Part shown: in pieces, positions 51,991-62,333 of the stretch | Layout of the letters: every line of letters begins with the position of its first letter | Position numbering within the stretch: position 1 is the first letter of the stretch | Assembly (NCBI RefSeq): GCF_000281895.1 | Contig: NZ_CM001558.1 | Coordinates: 2,670,556-2,734,555, forward strand | DNA from: Pseudomonas fluorescens Q2-87 | GTDB taxonomy: Bacteria; Pseudomonadota; Gammaproteobacteria; Pseudomonadales; Pseudomonadaceae | Length of the DNA stretch: 64,000 nt | Direction: 5' to 3' | Notes under the pieces: generated by a model | What the model was told of the DNA's origin: nothing | What the model saw: the letters and a program-made list of their open reading frames with translations, nothing else | The model's database searches: none | Made by a program: the position numbers and the translations under genes

Positions 51991-52914
51991 ATGCCCAAAT
52001 CCATTGTCGCCGCCCTGCAGATAGGTTCGATGCCTGGAGGCAAAGAGCAGACCCTGGCGCAGATTCTTTCTTACGAAGATGCCATTCGCCAGGCCGGTGC
52101 TCGTCTGGTGGTGATGCCCGAAGCCCTGCTGGGCGGATATCCGAAGGGTGAGGGGTTTGGCACTCAGCTGGGTTATCGTCTGCCGGAGGGGCGCGAGGCA
52201 TTTGCCCGCTATTTTGCCAACGCCATTGACGTGCCCGGTGTCGAGATCGAAGCACTGGCCGGCCTTTCGGCACGCACCGGAGCGAGCCTGGTGCTGGGGG
52301 TCATAGAGCGAGCCGGTAGCACGTTGTACTGCACCGCGCTGTACTTCGAACCCGATGCCGGCCTGGTGGCCAGGCACCGCAAGCTGATGCCCACCGGCAC
52401 CGAGCGGCTGATCTGGGGCATGGGCGACGGTTCGACCTTGCCGGTGGTCGACAGCCAGGTCGGTCGTGTCGGCGCGGCGGTGTGCTGGGAAAACATGATG
52501 CCGCTGCTGCGCACCGCGATGTATGCCAAAGGCGTGCAAGTCTGGTGTGCGCCGACGGTGGATGAGCGGGAAATGTGGCAGGTGACCATGCGCCACATCG
52601 CCCACGAAGGTCGCTGTTTCGTGGTCAGCGCCTGCCAGGTCCAGGCCTCGCCGCAGGCGTTGGGCATCGACGTACCGAATTGGCCGGCCGAGCGTGCGCT
52701 GATCGCCGGTGGCAGCGTAATCATCGACCCGATGGGCGAGGTGCTGGCGGGGCCGCTGAAAGACACGGCCGGGTTGTTGACGGCTGAAATCGATACCGAT
52801 GAACTGGTGCGGGCACGCTACGACTACGACGTGGTCGGGCACTATGCCCGGCCCGACATCTTCGAGCTGGTGGTGGATGAGCGCGCCCGGCCCGGCGTGC
52901 GTTTTACCGGCTGA
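51991..52914 (+). CDS. Carbon-nitrogen hydrolase (nitrilase superfamily)
   Basis: A 307-residue enzyme with the complete catalytic triad E44 ([12 protein letters not shown]), K131 ([13 protein letters not shown]) and C165 ([12 protein letters not shown]). GGYPKG and [10 protein letters not shown] are typical of true nitrilases of branch 1, which turn nitriles into acids and ammonia. The start at 51991 (MPKSIVAAL) has GAGGAG upstream. The divergent LysR gene probably controls it. The natural nitrile is unknown. Confidence 0.88.
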   Translation: MPKSIVAALQIGSMPGGKEQTLAQILSYEDAIRQAGARLVVMPEALLGGYPKGEGFGTQLGYRLPEGREAFARYFANAIDVPGVEIEALAGLSARTGASLVLGVIERAGSTLYCTALYFEPDAGLVARHRKLMPTGTERLIWGMGDGSTLPVVDSQVGRVGAAVCWENMMPLLRTAMYAKGVQVWCAPTVDEREMWQVTMRHIAHEGRCFVVSACQVQASPQALGIDVPNWPAERALIAGGSVIIDPMGEVLAGPLKDTAGLLTAEIDTDELVRARYDYDVVGHYARPDIFELVVDERARPGVRFTG

Positions 52915-53385
52915 TCACCATGTGGCCGTGGAGCCCCGCAAGTCGAGGGTGCCGCGATCGACGAAACGCATCGTGCCGAACAAACCACCGGCGAGCTTGC
53001 CCTTGAGTACATAGGGCAGGTTGTCCAGGCGTTGGGTCTGGCTCAGGCCCAGGGTCTGGCGCAGGACAGTAAACGCCGAGATGCTCACGGGGACCGTCAG
53101 TATTGCTTCGGAAAAACGGGGGATGGAGCCGGTCTGGTCACTGACCCCGGTCGCGAGCGTACGGCCGTTGACCTCCAGGTCCAGGGCCACGCCGTTGTAG
53201 TCGATGGTGGTTTCGTTGGGGTTCTGCAGGCGCAGCTTCACGGCAAAGCGCACCTCCAAGTCCTGGCTGGCCAAGGGTTCGATGCCGACTACATTGATAT
53301 TCAGCGGATCACGGTGGGGGAAGAGGGCGCAGGCGCTCAGGTTGAGCAAGATCAGTAAGAGGGACAAGCCGAAGATTCTGCGCAT
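52915..53385 (-). CDS. LEA type 2 family lipoprotein
   Basis: A 156-residue lipoprotein: lipobox LSAC at about residues 16-19 after MRRIFGLSLLLILLN. The rest is a LEA2/WHy beta-sandwich (EVRFAVKLRLQNPNETTIDYNGVALDLEVNG), found in desiccation-related proteins. Residue +2 after Cys is Ala, so outer-membrane sorting is expected. Its stop abuts the nitrilase stop. Confidence 0.87.
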   Translation of the reverse strand: MRRIFGLSLLLILLNLSACALFPHRDPLNINVVGIEPLASQDLEVRFAVKLRLQNPNETTIDYNGVALDLEVNGRTLATGVSDQTGSIPRFSEAILTVPVSISAFTVLRQTLGLSQTQRLDNLPYVLKGKLAGGLFGTMRFVDRGTLDLRGSTATW

Positions 53386-53531
53386 GGGTAGTGGTTCTCA
53401 TAATAAAAAGGCAGAGCTATCGCTCACCATAACTCACAATCTCCAACGCCGGAGGCAAGCGGGTAGGCTCCTGACAGTTTCTGACACCAGCCTCTGCTAA
53501 TCTGCATCATCTTTTTCCCGGACAATCCATC

Positions 53532-54248
53532 GTGTCGCGAACCAGTCGACTGCTCACTCTGCTGCAAGTCCTGCGAGGCAAGCGTTGCCCGGCCACCGCC
53601 GCGAGTCTGGCTAGCGAACTGAAGGTCTCGGAGCGCACGGTATACCGCGATATCGCCGAACTGACAGCCCTCGGCGCGCCGATCCAGGGCGAGGCGGGTA
53701 TTGGCTATGTGTTGCGCAGTGGGCTGTTCCTGCCGCCGCTGATGTTCACCGCCGATGAAATCGAGGCCATTGTCCTGGGCTTGCGCTACGTCGACCAGCG
53801 TGCCGACGAGGTGCTGGGCAAGGCCGCTGCCGATGCGTTGGCGAAGGTTGCCGCAGTATTGTCGCCAGACGTGCGTGATGCCTTGCGCAATCCCACGGTC
53901 CTGCCCGGGCCAGCGGGTTATGGCTATCCGCAGAACACGGTGGAGCTGAACGTGTACCGCCAGGCCATTCGCGCCCAAGCCAAGCTGCACATCGATTATG
54001 CCGATGTGAACAAAACCCCGAGCCAGCGCTTGATCTGGCCCCTGGCCCTGGGCTTTTTCAATGAGGCGCGGGTGGTGGTGGCCTGGTGTGAACTGCGCGG
54101 CGCCTACCGGACCTTTCGCACCGATCGGATTGCCGCCGCCACCGAACAGGGCGAGCGATACCCCGGCCGACGCAGCGATCTGCTGCGGGCCTGGTTCGCG
54201 CTGATGAAAGTCGATGAGTCAGGGCGTTTTACTCCTGACAAAAACTGA
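53532..54248 (+). CDS. YafY-type WYL-domain transcriptional regulator
   Basis: A 238-residue regulator: HTH_11 at residues 5-60 (LLTLLQVLRGKRCPATAASLASELKVSERTVYRDI), followed by a WYL domain (LIWPLALGFFNEARVVVAWCELRGAYRTFRTDRI). Such proteins bind nucleotides or other small ligands. It is 51 bases upstream of an NTF2-like gene with which it is probably co-transcribed. Confidence 0.9.
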   Translation: MSRTSRLLTLLQVLRGKRCPATAASLASELKVSERTVYRDIAELTALGAPIQGEAGIGYVLRSGLFLPPLMFTADEIEAIVLGLRYVDQRADEVLGKAAADALAKVAAVLSPDVRDALRNPTVLPGPAGYGYPQNTVELNVYRQAIRAQAKLHIDYADVNKTPSQRLIWPLALGFFNEARVVVAWCELRGAYRTFRTDRIAAATEQGERYPGRRSDLLRAWFALMKVDESGRFTPDKN

Positions 54249-54299
54249 CACAGCGCTGGTCTAGCATGGAGCCAGATCGATTAAACAAGGAGCCGTATC

Positions 54300-54641
54300 A
54301 TGTCCAATCCAGTCGCTTCCCTGGCCCCGGCCATCGCCGGTTACATCGCCGCCGCCAATGCCTGCGACAGTTCTGCTGTGACGCGTTTTTTTGCCGAGGA
54401 TGCCAACGTGTTCGATGAGGGCCAGCACCGCGTCGGTACCCAGGCCATCGCCCAATGGATGGAGGACACCGCCCGGCGCTTCCGGCCCCGGGTTGAAGTG
54501 CTCGATGTCCAGCAGCGCACCGGCAAGGTGCTGGTACACAACCTGATTTCCGGGACATTCCCGGGCAGCCCGCTGGAGTTGCGCTACACCTTCCGCCTCG
54601 ATGGACAGGGCAAGATCACCCGCCTGGATATCTCGACCTGA
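54300..54641 (+). CDS. NTF2-like (SnoaL-type) small protein
   Basis: A 113-residue protein with the NTF2-like fold: AIAGYIAAANACDSSAVTRFFAEDANVFDEGQ at the start and YTFRLDGQGKITRLDI at the end. These folds act as small isomerases or binding proteins. AAGGAG precedes the start. The WYL regulator just upstream may control it. The ligand is unknown. Confidence 0.85.
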   Translation: MSNPVASLAPAIAGYIAAANACDSSAVTRFFAEDANVFDEGQHRVGTQAIAQWMEDTARRFRPRVEVLDVQQRTGKVLVHNLISGTFPGSPLELRYTFRLDGQGKITRLDIST

Positions 54642-54745
54642 AGGCGCAACCTGGAAGCTGTTCGGGTAGTTTCATGGTGCAGGTGTAATCACTCGCTCAA
54701 GGGGCATGGCATACTCCTCACCTTCGTTTACCGGACCTGGGCCGT

Positions 54746-55867
54746 ATGACTTTCGACTCCCCCCTGAGCGCCTGGCAGCAAGCCATCGAACAGCACGGCT
54801 TCGTCCAGGACGAGGCCCAGGAATTGGCCATCATGGCCTTGGAACAATGCCATCAGGCCTTGCATGAAGGGCGCAAGTCAATCAAGGGTGTCTACCTCTG
54901 GGGGCCGGTGGGGCGTGGCAAGACCTGGTTGATGGACCGTTTCTACGAAAGCCTCAGGGTCCCGGCCCGCCGCCAGCATTTCCACCATTTCATGGCCTGG
55001 GTGCATCAGCGTTCGTTCCAGCTCACCGGTACCCCAGACCCATTGCAGGCTCTCGCCCGGGAACTGAGCCAAGAAGTCCGGGTGCTGTGTTTCGACGAGC
55101 TGTTTGTCAACGACATCGGCGATGCCATCATCCTCGGGCGCCTGTTTCAGGTGATGTTCGAGTTGGGAATGGTCATGGTCAGCACGTCTAACCTGCCGCC
55201 GGAGGAACTCTATGCCAACGGCCACAACCGGGAGCGATTCCTGCCGACCATCACCGCCATCAAGCAGCACATGCAAGTGGTGCCGGTGAATGGCTGGCAG
55301 GATCACCGCCAGCATCCGGGCACGCTGCAGCAGCGCTATTGGGTGCGCGAGGGCGGGCAGCCCGACCCGCTGGCCGAAGTCTTCGGCCAATTGGCCGCAG
55401 GACAGGCGTTGGGCAACGGGCCGGTGGAAGTCGGGCATCGATTGCTGGAGCCGATCCAGGCCAGCGATACGGTGCTCTGGAGCCGCTACTTCGATGTATG
55501 CGAGCAACCGTTCTCGGCCGTGGATTTCATGGCCCTGTGCGACCGCTTCAGCGTCATCCTGCTCAGTGATGTGCCCAGCCTCAGCGCCGTGCAACGCGAA
55601 GGACGCATCGCCCGCGGTACGGAAGATGGCGTCGAGCGGGTCGAGGCCGGTGATCGCGAGCTGCCGCAGTTGTCGGTCCATGACGATGGCGTTCGGCGCT
55701 TCATTGCCTTGGTCGACGAGTGCTATGACCGCAAGGTTCCGCTCTACCTTTCGGCCCAGGTGCCCATGGATGAGTTGTACACCGAGGGCTATCTGCAATT
55801 CCCGTTTCGCCGTACGCTCAGCCGCTTGCAGGAAATGCAATTGCAACGTTTCGGTCAGCCCGCCTGA
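54746..55867 (+). CDS. zapE: Cell division AFG1-like ATPase ZapE
   Basis: A 373-residue AAA-like ATPase. Walker A GPVGRGKT, Walker B VLCFDELFVNDI and the family segments FHHFMAWVHQR and STSNLPPEELY are typical of ZapE/AFG1, which acts on Z-ring stability in E. coli. Length is normal. It has its own short leader and no clear operon partner. Confidence 0.93.
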   Translation: MTFDSPLSAWQQAIEQHGFVQDEAQELAIMALEQCHQALHEGRKSIKGVYLWGPVGRGKTWLMDRFYESLRVPARRQHFHHFMAWVHQRSFQLTGTPDPLQALARELSQEVRVLCFDELFVNDIGDAIILGRLFQVMFELGMVMVSTSNLPPEELYANGHNRERFLPTITAIKQHMQVVPVNGWQDHRQHPGTLQQRYWVREGGQPDPLAEVFGQLAAGQALGNGPVEVGHRLLEPIQASDTVLWSRYFDVCEQPFSAVDFMALCDRFSVILLSDVPSLSAVQREGRIARGTEDGVERVEAGDRELPQLSVHDDGVRRFIALVDECYDRKVPLYLSAQVPMDELYTEGYLQFPFRRTLSRLQEMQLQRFGQPA

Positions 55868-55918
55868 CCAGCCACCCGCCGACGGCCAGGCCGCCGGTTT
55901 TACTCAAGAGAGATGGTA

Positions 55919-56425
55919 ATGGTCATGGAAGAAGCCAGGGATGTCCTGGTACTGCAAGCCAGCTACAGCAATCCGGTCCACGCTGAAGCGATCTGTCATG
56001 TGCTCAACGCCTATGCCGAGGATCCGATGGGGGGCGGTCATTCGCTGCCCGCTGAGGTGCTGCTGCACCTGCCCGAGGAATTGGCCAAGCGCCCCCATGC
56101 ATTCAGCGTACTGGCGTTCGTCAACGGCGAACCGGCCGGGCTGGTCAATTGTTTCGAAGGATTTTCAACGTTCGCCTGCCGGCCGCTGGTCAATATCCAC
56201 GACGTGGCGGTAATAAAGGAATTTCGTGGGCTCGGGTTGAGCCAGAAGATGCTGCAGAAGGTTGAGGACATTGCCCGCCAGCGCGGTTGCTGCAAGATCA
56301 CTCTCGAGGTGCTCGAAGGCAATGCCGTGGCCCAGGCCAGCTATGCCAAGTTCGGCTTTGCCGCCGGCATGTTTGACCCCGCCCACGGGCGTATGCAGTT
56401 CTGGATCAAGCCCCTTCAGGCGTGA
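55919..56425 (+). CDS. GNAT-family N-acetyltransferase
   Basis: A 168-residue acetyltransferase. The acetyl-CoA loop is visible in VIKEFRGLGLSQKMLQKVEDIARQ (RGLGLS), followed by CKITLEVLEGNAVAQASYAKFGF. Three ATGs lie close together (55913, 55919, 55925); the middle one is six bases after AAGAGAG and is preferred. The substrate is unknown. Confidence 0.87.
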   Translation: MVMEEARDVLVLQASYSNPVHAEAICHVLNAYAEDPMGGGHSLPAEVLLHLPEELAKRPHAFSVLAFVNGEPAGLVNCFEGFSTFACRPLVNIHDVAVIKEFRGLGLSQKMLQKVEDIARQRGCCKITLEVLEGNAVAQASYAKFGFAAGMFDPAHGRMQFWIKPLQA

Positions 56426-56455
56426 TGCTGTTCAATCGGGTGTTGTTGGAATGAC

Positions 56456-56484
56456 TGGCGCGGGAGCAAGCTCCCTCGCCATAA
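56456..56484. repeat. Single family A REP half
   Basis: GCGGGAGCAAGCTCCCTCGCC without its partner, between convergent genes. Confidence 0.75.
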
Positions 56485-56544
56485 ATTCCCTAGATCCCTA
56501 GCCGCTCAGCATTGCCTGTAGAAGCGGGGCGCCTATCGATTTCG

Positions 56545-58284
56545 TTACTTCTGTACGACTTCAGCCACCGGCGCCTTGGGCTTCATCAGGCTGAAATCGA
56601 TCAGCCCTTTGTGCTGGCTTTCGTACGGGTTGCCGATCAACAGCGGCCGTGCCTTGAAGTCTTTGCTGACCAGGCTCTTGCTGCGATCCAACTCATCGAA
56701 ACTCAGGCCCGCCAAGTCTGCCCAGGTATGGATCAGTTGGGAGCTGCTGTAGGGCCGTGACAGATCGCCGGCAAAGCTCCAGTCGTGGGTTTCGCGCCAC
56801 TTGGGCGAAGCCCAGGCCATGAACGGGATGGTGTACATCGGCGCGGTCGGCTTGGCTTCGTTGCGGCCCAGGGTGCTGTGGCCCACCGAGTCGAAGACAT
56901 CCTCCCCATGGTCCGACAGGTACAGCAGGAAACCATTGGGGTCGCTCTTGGCGTAATCCTTGATCAGGCTGGAGACCACGAAGTCGTTGTACAGCACGGC
57001 GTTATCGTAGCTGTTGTAGGTCGGGACCTGATCGTCGCGCAGGCCCGCCGGTACGCCCTGGCGGTCGGTGAACTTGTCGAAGGTCGGCGGATACCGGTAC
57101 TGATAGCTCATGTGGGTACCGAGCAGGTGCACCACGATCAGTTTGCGCGGTGCGCTGTCGGCCAAGGCCTTGTTGAACGGCTCGATCACATCGCCATCGT
57201 ACTGGGCGGCGTTCTGGTTGCGGTTGTTGTTCAGGTACACCTGTTCATCGGCCTGCTGGGAGAAGGTCGTGAGCATGGTGTTGCGCTTGGTCATGGTCTG
57301 CTGGTTGGTGATCCAGAAGGTCTTGTAGCCCGCCTGTTTCATCATGCTGACCAGCGATGGCGTGCTCAAGTACAGGTCTGGGTTCTCTTCGTCAGCGAAC
57401 GTCAGCACTTGCTGCAACGCTTCGATGGTGTAGGGGCGCGGTGTGATGACATTGTCAAAAACCGACAGTTGGTCCTTGAGCTTGTCCAGTTCCGGCGTGG
57501 TTTCCCTCGGGTACCCATAAAGGCTCATGCGCTGGCGGTTGGTGGATTCGCCGATGACCAGTACCAAAGTGGCTGGCTGGTCAGCCATGGTGTCCTTGAG
57601 ATTGCGCAGCGGCGCGATGTTGCTGGCGCTATGGAGCATGCCCTGCATGTTTTCCAACTGCTCACCGTAGCGACGATAGGCCACCAGCATCTGCCATGGC
57701 ACCGCCGGCTCGATGCGATCTTCGAACTTCTCGAGGCCTCCGGCGAAGCTGCCGGTACGCTGGGTCTGCTTGATCAGCGGATAACCGACCACCGCCAGCA
57801 CAATGGCGGCTGCCGCTACCAGGGCCTGGCCACGTGGCAAGTAAACCGGGCGAACCCGAGTCCACAGCAAATAGCCGACAACGGTATGGGCCAGGAACGC
57901 GGCGACCATCCACCAGGCAAAATATTGCGTCAGGTACTCGCCCGCTTCAGACACGTTCGATTCGAACATGATGAAGATGACGCTCTGGGAAAATTCCTGC
58001 TGGTAAATGAAGAAGTAGCCCAGGCTGGCCATGGAGCAAGCCCACAGCACGATGCCGATCAGGGCGGCGAGCAGGCGGGTGCGGGCGGGGAAGAGCAGCA
58101 GGGGCGCGAGCCACACCGCACTCATCACGAACGCTTGGCGAAACCCCGTGAAGCCGGACGTGTCACTCAGCAGGATGAGCAGTTGGGTGATGCCCGAGAA
58201 ATACCAGAAAAACAGAAAAAGCCAGCAAAGTCCGGCCCAGTCGAAACCTTTCGCAGTCGTTTTGCTGCGTTTGAACAAACTCAT
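56545..58284 (-). CDS. cptA: Phosphoethanolamine transferase (CptA/EptA family)
   Basis: A 579-residue inner-membrane enzyme with five N-terminal membrane segments and a periplasmic sulfatase-like domain from about residue 215. The nucleophile region LVIGESTNRQRMSLYGYPRETTPELD and metal site LYLSDHGEDVFD are present. It transfers phosphoethanolamine to the lipopolysaccharide core or lipid A. The start at 58284 (MSLFKRSK) follows GGAG. It is monocistronic, convergent with the GNAT gene. Confidence 0.9.
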   Translation of the reverse strand: MSLFKRSKTTAKGFDWAGLCWLFLFFWYFSGITQLLILLSDTSGFTGFRQAFVMSAVWLAPLLLFPARTRLLAALIGIVLWACSMASLGYFFIYQQEFSQSVIFIMFESNVSEAGEYLTQYFAWWMVAAFLAHTVVGYLLWTRVRPVYLPRGQALVAAAAIVLAVVGYPLIKQTQRTGSFAGGLEKFEDRIEPAVPWQMLVAYRRYGEQLENMQGMLHSASNIAPLRNLKDTMADQPATLVLVIGESTNRQRMSLYGYPRETTPELDKLKDQLSVFDNVITPRPYTIEALQQVLTFADEENPDLYLSTPSLVSMMKQAGYKTFWITNQQTMTKRNTMLTTFSQQADEQVYLNNNRNQNAAQYDGDVIEPFNKALADSAPRKLIVVHLLGTHMSYQYRYPPTFDKFTDRQGVPAGLRDDQVPTYNSYDNAVLYNDFVVSSLIKDYAKSDPNGFLLYLSDHGEDVFDSVGHSTLGRNEAKPTAPMYTIPFMAWASPKWRETHDWSFAGDLSRPYSSSQLIHTWADLAGLSFDELDRSKSLVSKDFKARPLLIGNPYESQHKGLIDFSLMKPKAPVAEVVQK

Positions 58285-58442
58285 CAAGCGCTCCAGCCTC
58301 AATCGACGCAGCAGCCGGCACCGGATTGGTGACCGCAGGCCCGCGCCGAGCAACCTTAAAGGTTGCGAGTATCACGATTGGGGTGTGAAAACTTTGTGAG
58401 TTTTTCGGTTATAAAACGCTGGCTTGAGTGCGAAAGCACCTG

Positions 58443-58534
58443 AGGCTCGGGAGTTTGCTCCTGCTGGGGCGAGCAGCGGCCCCAGGTTTTTGCGGTTGCT
58501 GCGCAACCGAGTGGGAGCAAGCCCCCTCGCCACA
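58443..58534. repeat. Degenerate inverted REP pair, family A
   Basis: GCTCGGGAGTTTGCTCCTGCTGG and an inverted copy ending GCAAGCCCCCTCGCCACA, with several mismatches from the consensus. Confidence 0.75.
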
Positions 58535-58562
58535 GATATTGCTTGCCATGCTGCGGGCGCGT

Positions 58563-58736
58563 TTACCGCGCCACAGCCTGGCCTTGGTGGGGGAGTTGTG
58601 CGTGTTGCAATTGCATGCGCAACTGCATCACTTCATCGAGCAGCAGATCACGTTCTTCCTTGAGAAGGCGCAATTCGTCGCGACGAATGGTCACATAAAG
58701 GGTTTGGGGAGGACGTGCGGTAACGACAGGGCCCAT
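58563..58736 (-). CDS. Small coiled-coil protein (57 residues)
   Basis: A 57-residue protein starting MGPVVTARPPQTLYVTIRRDE, preceded by GAGGTGA at good spacing. Residues about 20-50 (LRLLKEERDLLLDEVMQLRMQLQHAQ) form a clear heptad coiled coil, so it probably dimerises or binds a partner helix. The codon use is normal for the genome. It stands alone between cptA and gnd. No function is known. Confidence 0.7.
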   Translation of the reverse strand: MGPVVTARPPQTLYVTIRRDELRLLKEERDLLLDEVMQLRMQLQHAQLPHQGQAVAR

Positions 58737-59007
58737 TGCTCACCTCGCAAATGGCTACATCAACTATAGAGATGCCGCCAGGTTTTGGTCGACACCTCTA
58801 CTATCGGCGCCGATTCTGATTTCTTTTGCTTGTGATTGGAACTTTTTATTTTCATGGTCGCTGTGTCTTCGGCCGGATCTTGAGCGTTATCCCTTGTGAT
58901 CGCTCGAATTACCCGGAAACTATGTCGCAATGCTCTGGACTAACCTCCAACTGTCGTTTGAGCTAAACCTTTGACTTACCTTTATTTGTAGTAGGGAGCA
59001 TCAGCAC

Positions 59008-59988
59008 ATGCAACTCGGGATCATCGGACTGGGCCGCATGGGCGGCAATATTGCGCGGCGCCTGATGCTCAATGGGCACACCACCGTCGTCTATGACCGC
59101 AATGCCGCTTTCGTCGAAAACCTGAGCCAGGAGGGCGCGACAGGCGTCGCGGACCTGCCGGCGCTGGTCGCCGGCCTGGAGAAACCGCGGGCGGTCTGGG
59201 TGATGCTGCCGGCCGGCGCACCCACCGAAGACACCATCAATGTCCTCAGCGATCTGCTTGAGCCGGGGGATGTGATCATTGATGGCGGTAATACGTATTA
59301 CAAGGACGACATCCGACGCGCCCAGGCCCTGTCGGAAAAAGGCCTGAGCTACATCGACGTTGGCACTTCCGGCGGCGTTTGGGGCCTGGAGCGTGGCTAT
59401 TGCATGATGATCGGTGGCGACACCGACGTGGTGAAACGCCTGGATCCGCTGTTCGACAGCCTGGCGCCGGGCATGGGCGACATTCCGCGCACCCGCGACC
59501 GCAAATCGGACGATGACCGTGCCGAACGTGGTTATATTCACGCCGGGCCGGCAGGCTCCGGGCATTTCGTGAAGATGATCCATAACGGTATCGAATACGG
59601 GATGATGCAGGCCTTTGCCGAGGGTTTTGACATCCTCAAGACCAAATCCAGCGAAAGCCTGCCGCCGGAACAGCGTTTCGACCTGAACGTGGCCGACATC
59701 GCCGAAGTCTGGCGCCGTGGCAGCGTGGTTTCATCCTGGTTGCTGGACTTGACCGCCGACGCACTGGCCAGCGATCCGAAACTGGACGGCTTTTCCGGCG
59801 AAGTCGCCGACAGCGGTGAAGGGCGCTGGACCATCGAGGCCGCCATCGAACAAGCGGTGCCGGTCCCGGTACTTTCCAGCTCGCTCTTCGCCCGTTTCCG
59901 TTCCCGCCAGCAAAGCACCTACGGCGACAAAATGCTCTCGGCGATGCGCTTTGGCTTCGGCGGCCATGTGGAGACGCCGAAAAAATGA
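59008..59988 (+). CDS. gnd: 6-Phosphogluconate dehydrogenase (decarboxylating), short form
   Basis: A 326-residue enzyme of the pentose phosphate pathway: 6-phosphogluconate to ribulose 5-phosphate. The Rossmann motif [21 protein letters not shown] and the catalytic region [21 protein letters not shown] are present. The length marks the short, YqeC-like type rather than the 470-residue form. AGGGAG precedes the start. It overlaps zwf by four bases (ATGA). Confidence 0.93.
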   Translation: MQLGIIGLGRMGGNIARRLMLNGHTTVVYDRNAAFVENLSQEGATGVADLPALVAGLEKPRAVWVMLPAGAPTEDTINVLSDLLEPGDVIIDGGNTYYKDDIRRAQALSEKGLSYIDVGTSGGVWGLERGYCMMIGGDTDVVKRLDPLFDSLAPGMGDIPRTRDRKSDDDRAERGYIHAGPAGSGHFVKMIHNGIEYGMMQAFAEGFDILKTKSSESLPPEQRFDLNVADIAEVWRRGSVVSSWLLDLTADALASDPKLDGFSGEVADSGEGRWTIEAAIEQAVPVPVLSSSLFARFRSRQQSTYGDKMLSAMRFGFGGHVETPKK

Positions 59989-61505
59989 CCTCGATCGCCA
60001 GCAAATCCAAGGCAGAACCCGCGCCGCCGACCACGTTGTTCCTGTTCGGCGCCCATGGCGATCTGGTCAAGCGCCTGCTGATGCCGGCGCTCTACCACCT
60101 CAGTCGTGACGGTCTGTTGGGCGATGGGCTGCAGATCATCGGTGTCGACCACAACGCCATCAGCGACGTGGACTTTGCCAGGAAACTCGAGGACTTCATC
60201 CGCAACGAAGCGGCGAGCAAGGGCGGCGATGCCGACCGCGCGCTCGATCCGGTGCTGTGGGCCAAATTGGCCCGGGGCATCAGCTACGTCCAGGGTGACT
60301 TTCTCGATGACAGCACCTACCAGGCGCTGGCGGCTAAAATCGCCGCCAGCGGCACCGGCAACGCGGTGTTCTACCTGGCCACCGCGCCGCGCTTTTTCAG
60401 TGAAGTGGTCAGCCGCCTCGGCGCGGCCGGGCTGCTTCAAGAGCAGGAGGATGCTTTCCGGCGGGTAGTGATCGAGAAGCCGTTCGGCTCCGACCTGCAC
60501 ACTGCCGAAGCATTGAATACCTGCTTGCTCAAAGTAATGAGCGAAAAACAGATCTATCGGATCGACCATTACCTGGGCAAGGAGACGGTGCAGAACATTC
60601 TCGTCAGCCGTTTCTCCAACAGCCTGTTCGAGGCGTTCTGGAACAATCACTACATCGACCACGTACAAATCACCGCCGCCGAAACCGTCGGTGTGGAGAC
60701 CCGTGGCAGTTTTTATGAGCACACCGGCGCCCTGCGGGACATGGTGCCCAACCATCTCTTCCAATTGTTGGCGATGGTGGCCATGGAGCCGCCGGCCGCA
60801 TTTGGCGCAGACGCGGTACGCGGGGAAAAAGCCAAGGTGGTGGGGGCGATTCGGCCCTGGTCGGTGGAACAGGCTCGTGCCAATTCGATACGCGGCCAGT
60901 ACACCGCCGGCGAAGTCGCGGGTAAACCGGTCAGCGGCTATCGCGAGGAAGCCAACGTGGCCGCCGACAGCAGCACCGAAACCTACGTGGCCCTGAAGGT
61001 CATGATCGACAACTGGCGTTGGGTGGGCGTGCCGTTCTACCTGCGCACCGGCAAACGCATGAGCGTGCGGGATACGGAAATCGTCATCTGCTTCAAGCCG
61101 GCACCTTACGCGCAGTTTCGCGACACCGAAGTCAACGAATTGCAACCGACCTACTTGAGAATCCAGATTCAGCCCAATGAAGGCATGTGGTTCGACTTAC
61201 TGGCCAAGCGGCCGGGGCCGGCCCTGGACATGGCCAATATCGAATTGGGTTTTGCCTACAAGGACTTCTTCGAAATGCAGCCGTCCACCGGTTACGAAAC
61301 CCTTATCTACGATTGCCTGACCGGTGATCAGACGCTGTTCCAGCGCGCCGACAACATTGAAAACGGCTGGCGTGCGGTGCAGCCGTTCCTCGATGCCTGG
61401 CAGCAGGACGCCACGGTCCAGCCGTATAGCGCCGGAGAAGACGGCCCGTCGAGCGCCAATGATTTGCTGACACGCGACGGTCGCGTCTGGCATGGCCTGG
61501 GATGA
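59985..61505 (+). CDS. zwf: Glucose-6-phosphate 1-dehydrogenase
   Basis: A 506-residue enzyme that oxidises glucose 6-phosphate to the lactone and feeds Entner-Doudoroff and pentose phosphate routes. The coenzyme motif GAHGDLVKR (a GxxGDLxxR variant with His) and the active-site motif RIDHYLGKE are complete. It is translationally coupled to gnd upstream and the HAD gene downstream, both by ATGA. Confidence 0.95.
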   Translation: MTSIASKSKAEPAPPTTLFLFGAHGDLVKRLLMPALYHLSRDGLLGDGLQIIGVDHNAISDVDFARKLEDFIRNEAASKGGDADRALDPVLWAKLARGISYVQGDFLDDSTYQALAAKIAASGTGNAVFYLATAPRFFSEVVSRLGAAGLLQEQEDAFRRVVIEKPFGSDLHTAEALNTCLLKVMSEKQIYRIDHYLGKETVQNILVSRFSNSLFEAFWNNHYIDHVQITAAETVGVETRGSFYEHTGALRDMVPNHLFQLLAMVAMEPPAAFGADAVRGEKAKVVGAIRPWSVEQARANSIRGQYTAGEVAGKPVSGYREEANVAADSSTETYVALKVMIDNWRWVGVPFYLRTGKRMSVRDTEIVICFKPAPYAQFRDTEVNELQPTYLRIQIQPNEGMWFDLLAKRPGPALDMANIELGFAYKDFFEMQPSTGYETLIYDCLTGDQTLFQRADNIENGWRAVQPFLDAWQQDATVQPYSAGEDGPSSANDLLTRDGRVWHGLG

Positions 61506-62323
61506 GCGATCTGTTGAAACAGCCCATCCGCTTTTTGCTCAGTGACATGGACGGCACCCTGCTGCTGCCCGATCACAGCCTGAACCAGCGCACCATCGAA
61601 GCCGTGCGTTCGCTGCGCGAGGCCGGCGTGTTGTTCAGCCTCGCCACCGGGCGCCCGCCTCGGGCGATGCTGCAGCAGATCGAGGCCTTGGGCGTCGACC
61701 TGCCTACGGCCGCGTTCAATGGTGGCACGCTGGTACACCCGGACGGCAGCTTCCTGGCGGTTCATTACCTGCCGCCCGAGGCGGCCCTGGCCACGCTGGC
61801 GCTGTACGCCGACCAGCCAGGCATCGAGGTGTGGGTCTTTGCCGATGGCGATTGGCTGGTCCGTGACGCCAACGGTCCCATGGTGCCGGTGGAAACCCGT
61901 GGCCTGGGCTATCCGCCGGTGCAGGTGGAGAGTTTCGAGCCTTACCTGGACCGTATCGACAAGATCGTCGCCACCAGCGCCAACACGGATTTGTTGGTGG
62001 AGCTGGAGGCTCGGTTGCATCCGCTGCTCAAGGGCCAGGCCCAAGTGTCACGTTCGCAGCCGATCTACCTGGACGTCACGGCGATGAAAGCCAACAAGGG
62101 CGAAGCGCTGTCGACCCTGGCGGCATTCCTGGAGGTGCCGCTGGAACAGACGGCCGCCATGGGCGACGGCGGTAACGACCCGGCGATGTTCCATCGCGCG
62201 GGCTTGTCGATTGCCATGGGGCAGGCGGAGGAGGCGATCAAGCGTCAGGCCGACGTGATTACCGCAGCCAACACCGAAGATGGTGCGGCCCTGGCGATCG
62301 AGCGATACATCCTGCCACGCTGA
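61502..62323 (+). CDS. Cof-type HAD-IIB phosphatase
   Basis: A 273-residue HAD hydrolase: motif I DMDGTLLLPD, motif II in LATGRPP, the Lys in MKANKGEAL and motif IV MGDGGNDPAMF. A C2B cap lies between motifs II and III. Cof-type enzymes dephosphorylate sugar phosphates, and coupling to zwf suggests a housekeeping role for a pentose-phosphate side product. Confidence 0.92.
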   Translation: MSDLLKQPIRFLLSDMDGTLLLPDHSLNQRTIEAVRSLREAGVLFSLATGRPPRAMLQQIEALGVDLPTAAFNGGTLVHPDGSFLAVHYLPPEAALATLALYADQPGIEVWVFADGDWLVRDANGPMVPVETRGLGYPPVQVESFEPYLDRIDKIVATSANTDLLVELEARLHPLLKGQAQVSRSQPIYLDVTAMKANKGEALSTLAAFLEVPLEQTAAMGDGGNDPAMFHRAGLSIAMGQAEEAIKRQADVITAANTEDGAALAIERYILPR

Positions 62324-62333
62324 CCCTGGCTCT

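Noticed and set aside
58428..58769. Plus-strand frame of 113 codons near 58.5 kb
   Set aside because: It starts in a REP pair and is antisense to the better supported small coiled-coil gene.
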